32,504 nt of DNA, taken from assembly GCA_021793015.1 (NCBI GenBank), contig JAJYTO010000012.1, positions 1-32,504 on the forward strand, given 5' to 3'. Below, piece after piece: positions 27,916 through 32,504 of the stretch. Under the pieces are notes generated by a model that ran no database searches, had not been told where the DNA came from, and saw only the letters and a program-made list of their open reading frames with translations. This stretch comes from Bacillota bacterium. GTDB taxonomy: Bacteria > Bacillota > Bacilli > Alicyclobacillales > SLC66. A program made the translations under genes and the position numbers. The stretch's first letter is position 1, and every line of letters starts with the position of its first letter.

Positions 27916-28110
27916 TTACGCCTCGCGGCTATCGCGAAACAGCAAGCCGATGCTGTAGATGCCGGCCAGGCCGATCACAGTATATACGATTCGGCTGAGC
28001 AGGGCGGCTTGCCCTCCAAAAATGGCCGCCACCAGGTCAAACTGAAACAGTCCCACCAGCAACCAGTTGAGCGCCCCTATAATAACGAGAACCAGCGTGA
28101 ATTTCGTCAT
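27916..28110 (-). CDS. DUF378 family small membrane protein
   Basis: MTKFTLVLVIIGALNWLLVGLFQFDLVAAIFGG...LSRIVYTVIGLAGIYSIGLLF; AGGAGGG Shine-Dalgarno site upstream. Confidence 0.9.
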   Translation of the reverse strand: MTKFTLVLVIIGALNWLLVGLFQFDLVAAIFGGQAALLSRIVYTVIGLAGIYSIGLLFRDSREA

Positions 28111-28131
28111 TCAATAATCCCTCCTGTCCTT

Positions 28132-28159
28132 ATGACAGTATCTCCAGACGATGTATAAT
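28132..28159 (+). promoter_or_regulatory. Candidate sigma-A promoter for fumarase (ATGACA-16 nt-TATAAT)
   Basis: ATGACA 28132-28137, TATAAT 28154-28159, 25 nt before the ATG. Confidence 0.45.
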
Positions 28160-28183
28160 AGATGCGAAAGGTGGGGTGTGCAC

Positions 28184-29701
28184 ATGGAACTCTTTAAGCA
28201 GAGCATGCTGGAATTGATCATTGATACTTCCACGAATTTGCCGCCTGACGTGAGACGAGCGATCGCGCGCGCGCAACTGCGGGAAGAGGTGGGTTCGCGG
28301 GCGGCGCTGGCGCTTGGAACAATCGCGGACAACATCATCTCCGCAGAGACGGATCAAGGGCCTATTTGTCAGGATACGGGAATGCCGACATTTGAAGTCC
28401 ATACGCCGGTGAACTGCAATCAGCTCGCTCTTGAACGGGACATGAAGGAGGCGGTTGCGGAGGCCACGCGGTTGGGAAAGCTGCGCACGAATTCCGTCGA
28501 TTCGCTTACCGGGACAAACAGCGGCGACAATCTGGGACCTGGAACGCCTGTGATTCATTTTCGTCAGTGGGAGCGAGACGATATCGAAGTCAGGCTCATT
28601 TTAAAGGGGGGAGGGTGCGAGAACAAAAACATCCAATACAGTTTGCCGACGGAACTGGAAGGGGTGGGGAAGGCCGGGCGAGATCTCGACGGCGTGCGCA
28701 AGTGCGTGATGCACGCGGTGTATCAGGCGCAGGGGTACGGGTGCTCTGCAGGGTTTATCGGGGTGTCCATCGGAGGAGATCGCACCAGTGGATATCAGCA
28801 TGCGAAGGAACAACTGTTCCGTCCGCTGGACGATGTCAATCCCAATGCCCAGTTGCGTGAACTGGAACAATACGTGATGGACAACGCCAACGAACTGGGC
28901 ATCGGCACCATGGGTTTTGGCGGCGCCGTGACGCTCATGGGATGCAAGATCGGCGTTCAAAACCGCCTGCCGGCCAGTTTTTTCGTGTCTGTGGCGTACA
29001 ATTGCTGGGCGTTTCGGCGGCAGGGCGTTACGGTCGATGCAGAGACGGGAGCCATCACCTCCTGGCTGTATAAGGACGGCGATGCGAAGCTTGCGAAGAG
29101 TCCCGGCATGGCTGGCGAGGGAGCGATCGTTCTTAAGGCGCCCATTTCAGAAGAACAGATCAGGGCGCTCAAGGTCGGCGACGTGGTTCTTATCGACGGG
29201 GAGATGCATACGGGTCGCGACGCGCTGCACAAATACCTGATCGATCACAACGCACCTGTGGAGTTGGACGGCGGGGTGTTGTACCACTGCGGGCCCGTCA
29301 TGCTGCACGATGAGTCCGGCTGGCATGTGAAAGCGGCGGGCCCCACCACGAGTTCGCGGGAAGAACCTTACCAGGCGGACATCATTCACAAGTTTGGGCT
29401 GCGAGTCGTGATCGGAAAGGGCGGAATGGGAGCCAGAACGCTGGATGCCCTGAGCGAGCATGGGGCCGTCTATCTGAACGCGATTGGCGGCGCCGCGCAG
29501 TACTATGCGCATTGCGTATCAGAGGTAAGCGACGTTCACTTCATTGACGAATTTGGCATTCCCGAGGCCATGTGGCATCTGCAGGTCAAGGGCTTTCCGG
29601 CCATCGTCACCATGGATGCGCACGGCAACAGCCTGCACGCGGATGTGCTGAACAGTTCCAAGAAAAAACTGGAGGTATTTGTCGAGCCCGTGTTTCAGTA
29701 G
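28184..29701 (+). CDS. Class I fumarate hydratase ([4Fe-4S], fused alpha/beta)
   Basis: QDTGMPTFEVHTP, SGDNLGPGTPVIHF, GGGCENKNIQYSLP, GTMGFGGAVTLMGCKIG, AAGPTTSSREEPYQADIIHKFGLRVVIGKGGMG. Confidence 0.95.
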   Translation: MELFKQSMLELIIDTSTNLPPDVRRAIARAQLREEVGSRAALALGTIADNIISAETDQGPICQDTGMPTFEVHTPVNCNQLALERDMKEAVAEATRLGKLRTNSVDSLTGTNSGDNLGPGTPVIHFRQWERDDIEVRLILKGGGCENKNIQYSLPTELEGVGKAGRDLDGVRKCVMHAVYQAQGYGCSAGFIGVSIGGDRTSGYQHAKEQLFRPLDDVNPNAQLRELEQYVMDNANELGIGTMGFGGAVTLMGCKIGVQNRLPASFFVSVAYNCWAFRRQGVTVDAETGAITSWLYKDGDAKLAKSPGMAGEGAIVLKAPISEEQIRALKVGDVVLIDGEMHTGRDALHKYLIDHNAPVELDGGVLYHCGPVMLHDESGWHVKAAGPTTSSREEPYQADIIHKFGLRVVIGKGGMGARTLDALSEHGAVYLNAIGGAAQYYAHCVSEVSDVHFIDEFGIPEAMWHLQVKGFPAIVTMDAHGNSLHADVLNSSKKKLEVFVEPVFQ

Positions 29702-29733
29702 ACATCCATGCCTGAGTTTTGTGAAGCAAAATC
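29701..29733. repeat. Partial outer arm of the palindromic repeat family (direct repeat with 29909-29940)
   Basis: GACATCCATGCCTGAGTTTTGTGAAGCAAAATC versus GACATCCATGCCTGAGTTTTGCGAAGAAAATC. Confidence 0.8.
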
Positions 29734-29808
29734 TCACTTGCGCGCCACCATCAGTGAATGAAAATGGCGCCGCGAGCGTTCTTCGCGAATGCATGGCCTG
29801 CTCTGGAA

Positions 29809-29878
29809 GGAGTCATATATTGCGCCCGTCGCGAGTTGTGCGAAGCGCTGTTTGAGCAGGGGCGCAATATATGACTCC
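29809..29878. repeat. Palindromic dispersed repeat, copy 3 (inverted relative to copies 1/2)
   Basis: Same 19-bp arms; the loop is the reverse complement of the copy 2 loop; reverse-complement flanks CATCCCGAAATACGGTGGCCCCTGCCGATC match copies 1/2. Confidence 0.92.
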
Positions 29879-29958
29879 GATCGGCAGGGGCCACCGTATT
29901 TCGGGATGGACATCCATGCCTGAGTTTTGCGAAGAAAATCTCGCCGCTTCGGAGTGGT

Positions 29959-31185
29959 TCAGAGGAATGGCCATAGGGGCGACAGGATAAGTTCTCCAAG
30001 TTTTTGCACAAGCGGCCGCCTCACCCATTCATCCAGAAGCAGTTCGCGACAGTGCTGCAGATCGTCGGCGAACACTTCTTCCATCTGCTGCGCAACGGCC
30101 GGATGGATAAATTCGATATTGAGCTCGTAGTTGCCAACCAGGCTGAGGCGGTCAAGGTTGGCCGTGCCGACGGTCGTCCAGGCGCCGTCGATCGTTGCCG
30201 TTTTGGCGTGGATCATGGCCGCCTGGTATAGGAAAATGCGAATTCCCTGCCGCAGGCAATCGGTGAAATAGGTGCGCGCCAGCCAGTCAGCCAGCAGGTG
30301 GTTCGATTGTTCCGGCACCATGAGACGCACATCCACGCCGCGGCGGGCAGCGCCCACCAGGGAACTCAGGACATGGCGGTCCGGGATAAAATAGGGCGTG
30401 GTGAGGAGTATCCGCTCGATCGCGACATCAATCGCTTCAATGTACATGGAACGGATGGGGAACATGAGCCGTTTTGGATCATTGGCGTACAGTCTCATGT
30501 AGGGAAGGAGAGACGCCGATGATTTGACCAGGCGCCGTTTCTCGTCCACATGTTCATTCCAGAAGTCGACAAACGAAGAATAGAGATTTTTTGCCGCTTC
30601 TCCTTCGATCCGAACATGCGTGTCTCGCCACTTTGCCCCATACAGGTCGCCGATGTTATAGCCGCCGCTGTATCCGATTTTTCTGTCGATCACCAACAGT
30701 TTACGGTGATCGCGGGCCAGGTTTCGGATGTCAAAGACATCCCAGAGCCGCGTCCACGCCTTGTAGCGCAGCAGATGGACGCTCGACGGGAATTTTTTAA
30801 ATTCCCGCGCCACCACCAGATTGGCGAAATCATCGAAGACGGCGTATACCTTGACGCCATCCTGCGCCTTGCGGAGGATGGCGTCCTTAATCTTGGAGCC
30901 GATCGCGTCACCTTTCCATATGAATGATTCAATGCAAATGGACTCATTCGCCGCGCGAATATCGGCGAGCATTGACTCGTACAGGCTGACGCCATAGGTA
31001 AAGATTTGCACGCGGTTGTGTCGGATGGAAAGTTCTGAAAGTGATTGCTGACCCAGAGTAATGCTGGTTCGACGTCGGCGAAAGCGCGTGCTGACGGCAG
31101 AACTTGCGACAACGACAATCTGCAGGGTCAATATGATGGCGACGGCGATAAAAAAACCGTCTTCGAGGCGCGCCGTGAGTGACAC
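29959..31185 (-). CDS. Phospholipase D / cardiolipin synthase-like protein
   Basis: Two HKD motifs: DHRKLLVIDRKIGYSGGYNIGD and IHAKTATIDGAWTTVGTANLD; N-terminal TM segment. Confidence 0.9.
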   Translation of the reverse strand: MSLTARLEDGFFIAVAIILTLQIVVVASSAVSTRFRRRRTSITLGQQSLSELSIRHNRVQIFTYGVSLYESMLADIRAANESICIESFIWKGDAIGSKIKDAILRKAQDGVKVYAVFDDFANLVVAREFKKFPSSVHLLRYKAWTRLWDVFDIRNLARDHRKLLVIDRKIGYSGGYNIGDLYGAKWRDTHVRIEGEAAKNLYSSFVDFWNEHVDEKRRLVKSSASLLPYMRLYANDPKRLMFPIRSMYIEAIDVAIERILLTTPYFIPDRHVLSSLVGAARRGVDVRLMVPEQSNHLLADWLARTYFTDCLRQGIRIFLYQAAMIHAKTATIDGAWTTVGTANLDRLSLVGNYELNIEFIHPAVAQQMEEVFADDLQHCRELLLDEWVRRPLVQKLGELILSPLWPFL

Positions 31186-31222
31186 GTTGTCATCGCTCCT
31201 TAACGCAATCCTGAACTACACC

Positions 31223-31252
31223 ATCCTACCTTATATTGTTACATACTGTCAA
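31223..31252 (-). promoter_or_regulatory. Candidate promoter for the PLD gene (TTGACA-18 nt-TAGGAT)
   Basis: Minus-strand TTGACA at 31252-31247 and TAGGAT at 31228-31223. Confidence 0.4.
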
Positions 31253-31378
31253 AGGGTGTTTGTCTGTTGCGCGTCGAACAGTGCGATTGCGCTGCCGGGA
31301 GGGAGGCACCGTCAGGAGGGCAGGCGTATGCGCGTATGCAGGGTCCGGGAGGAGGGAGGCAGCAGGAAGCAGGAAGCG

Positions 31379-32323
31379 TCAGGCGTCGGGAGGCATGGCG
31401 CCGGCGACTGGAGGCCGCAGTTTGCGCATGGTCTTTGCCGCCTGTGTCAGCACGCGATGGCGCGCGTTGTCATCCCGGTCGTGCACCTGCAGGATGACAA
31501 CGATTGAATAGGCGGAGGGGTAGAGGTCAGCCACCATGACCTTTGGGCTGGATGGGCCCCGTTCCGGGAATTCCCGCGCGAGGGCCGCTTCCAGATGTTC
31601 AACAAGGAGGCCTGGATCATAGTCGAAAGACACGTCAAACCGCACACGCAACAGATGCGAACTGGGTTTGGACCGATTCTCGATGATGGCCTGTACGAGA
31701 ATTCCATTCGGAATGACCTGAGGATATTCTTCGACCGTTTCGAGCAGTGTGTACATGAGATTGATGTCCTTGACGCGGCCAGAGTAAATGGGGCGCATGG
31801 CTTCGTGTGGAAAACTTGGCATCAGGATCGGATACTGCCAAGTGATGAAAGAAATCGAATCGCCCACGCGAAACGGATGAAAAATCACGATCCAGATGCC
31901 CGCGATCAGGTTCGAAAACATCGTCTGTCCGGCGAGGCCGACGATGACGGTCAGAAAGGCGCCGCCAAAGACCACGCTTGAAAGACCGACGCCGACCGCG
32001 CCCAAAGCGGCGAGCGCGATGGTCACATACAGAAGCAGTCGAGTCGCGTAACGGACGGTTGTCGCCGACTGCGGGCCGAGCCTGTCCACCGACAGTCGAA
32101 AAACATGCCGTTCCAGCGCCTTGGACACGACGACGCCGATTGTCAGGACGAGCGCCAGCCGAAAGATCTGCACAAATCCGAGCGGCACATGCTTCAGCAG
32201 ACCGGCCTCAGGCCCTACCAGGATGGTGATGAGAATACCCCCGATGATCAACAGGACCAGCCAGGACACCGTCTTTTTCCATGAGGGCTTTTTCGCGCCC
32301 TTGTCCGGGTCGGTGTTTGGCAT
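31379..32323 (-). CDS. MscS-family mechanosensitive ion channel
   Basis: TM-rich N-terminus; FGGAFLTVIVGLAGQTMFSNLIAGIWIVIFHPFRVGDSI; VIPNGILVQAIIENRSKP. GGAGGAA Shine-Dalgarno site before ATG at 32323. Confidence 0.9.
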   Translation of the reverse strand: MPNTDPDKGAKKPSWKKTVSWLVLLIIGGILITILVGPEAGLLKHVPLGFVQIFRLALVLTIGVVVSKALERHVFRLSVDRLGPQSATTVRYATRLLLYVTIALAALGAVGVGLSSVVFGGAFLTVIVGLAGQTMFSNLIAGIWIVIFHPFRVGDSISFITWQYPILMPSFPHEAMRPIYSGRVKDINLMYTLLETVEEYPQVIPNGILVQAIIENRSKPSSHLLRVRFDVSFDYDPGLLVEHLEAALAREFPERGPSSPKVMVADLYPSAYSIVVILQVHDRDDNARHRVLTQAAKTMRKLRPPVAGAMPPDA

Positions 32324-32335
32324 GTCGGTTCCTCC

Positions 32336-32504
32336 TTACACTTCGATCACATTCATCTCGTCAGGCAGTTTGACCTTTTCTACATTGCCACGAAACAGCG
32401 AAATGAGCAAGGCCGCGACGCCAAACAGCGTCACTCCGATGAACGTCCAGCGAAAACCGGTGACAAGCGGTGCAATAGGAGCGTTGTGCGGAGTAAAGTG
32501 ATAG
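32336..32504 (-). CDS. C-terminal fragment of a membrane protein (possibly MFS transporter), truncated by window end
   Basis: Minus-strand frame YHFTPHNAPIAPLVTGFRWTFIGVTLFGVAALLISLFRGNVEKVKLPDEMNVIEV*, open to the window edge. Confidence 0.5.
   Translation of the reverse strand, partial: YHFTPHNAPIAPLVTGFRWTFIGVTLFGVAALLISLFRGNVEKVKLPDEMNVIEV

Overview
This 32.5 kb window looks like the chromosome of a spore-forming, moderately GC-rich Bacillota, probably Alicyclobacillaceae-like (inference). It falls into five blocks. (1) About 1-8060: an AT-richer block with three tightly coupled co-directional genes, the first truncated by the window edge. It ends in a 1763-aa protein with a C-terminal FtsK/HerA-type ATPase and resembles a Dnd/Dpt-like (dptFGH-like) defence module, possibly a divergent or undescribed one. 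(2) About 8.3-18.9 kb: accessory region with two secreted proteins (one an Asp-box/BNR beta-propeller) separated by a compound 10-bp minisatellite, small VOC, NTF2-like, membrane and cupin genes, an IS91-type element carrying a frameshifted tyrosine recombinase and bounded by 15/16-bp terminal inverted repeats, an archaeal-type ATPase, and an AbiEii-like nucleotidyltransferase with an overlapping small partner. (3) About 20.0-24.3 kb, minus strand: a coherent PAPS cassette, cysC-sat-nrnA(PAP phosphatase)-sulfotransferase. (4) A family of ~70-bp perfect-stem palindromic repeats (three copies plus a partial outer arm) at 24.5, 24.7 and 29.8 kb. (5) Core-like genes: spoVAF-like, single-domain ChrA, DUF378, class I fumarase, cardiolipin synthase-like PLD, MscS and a truncated membrane protein. 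All calls come from reading the sequence and ORF track; no database search was run.
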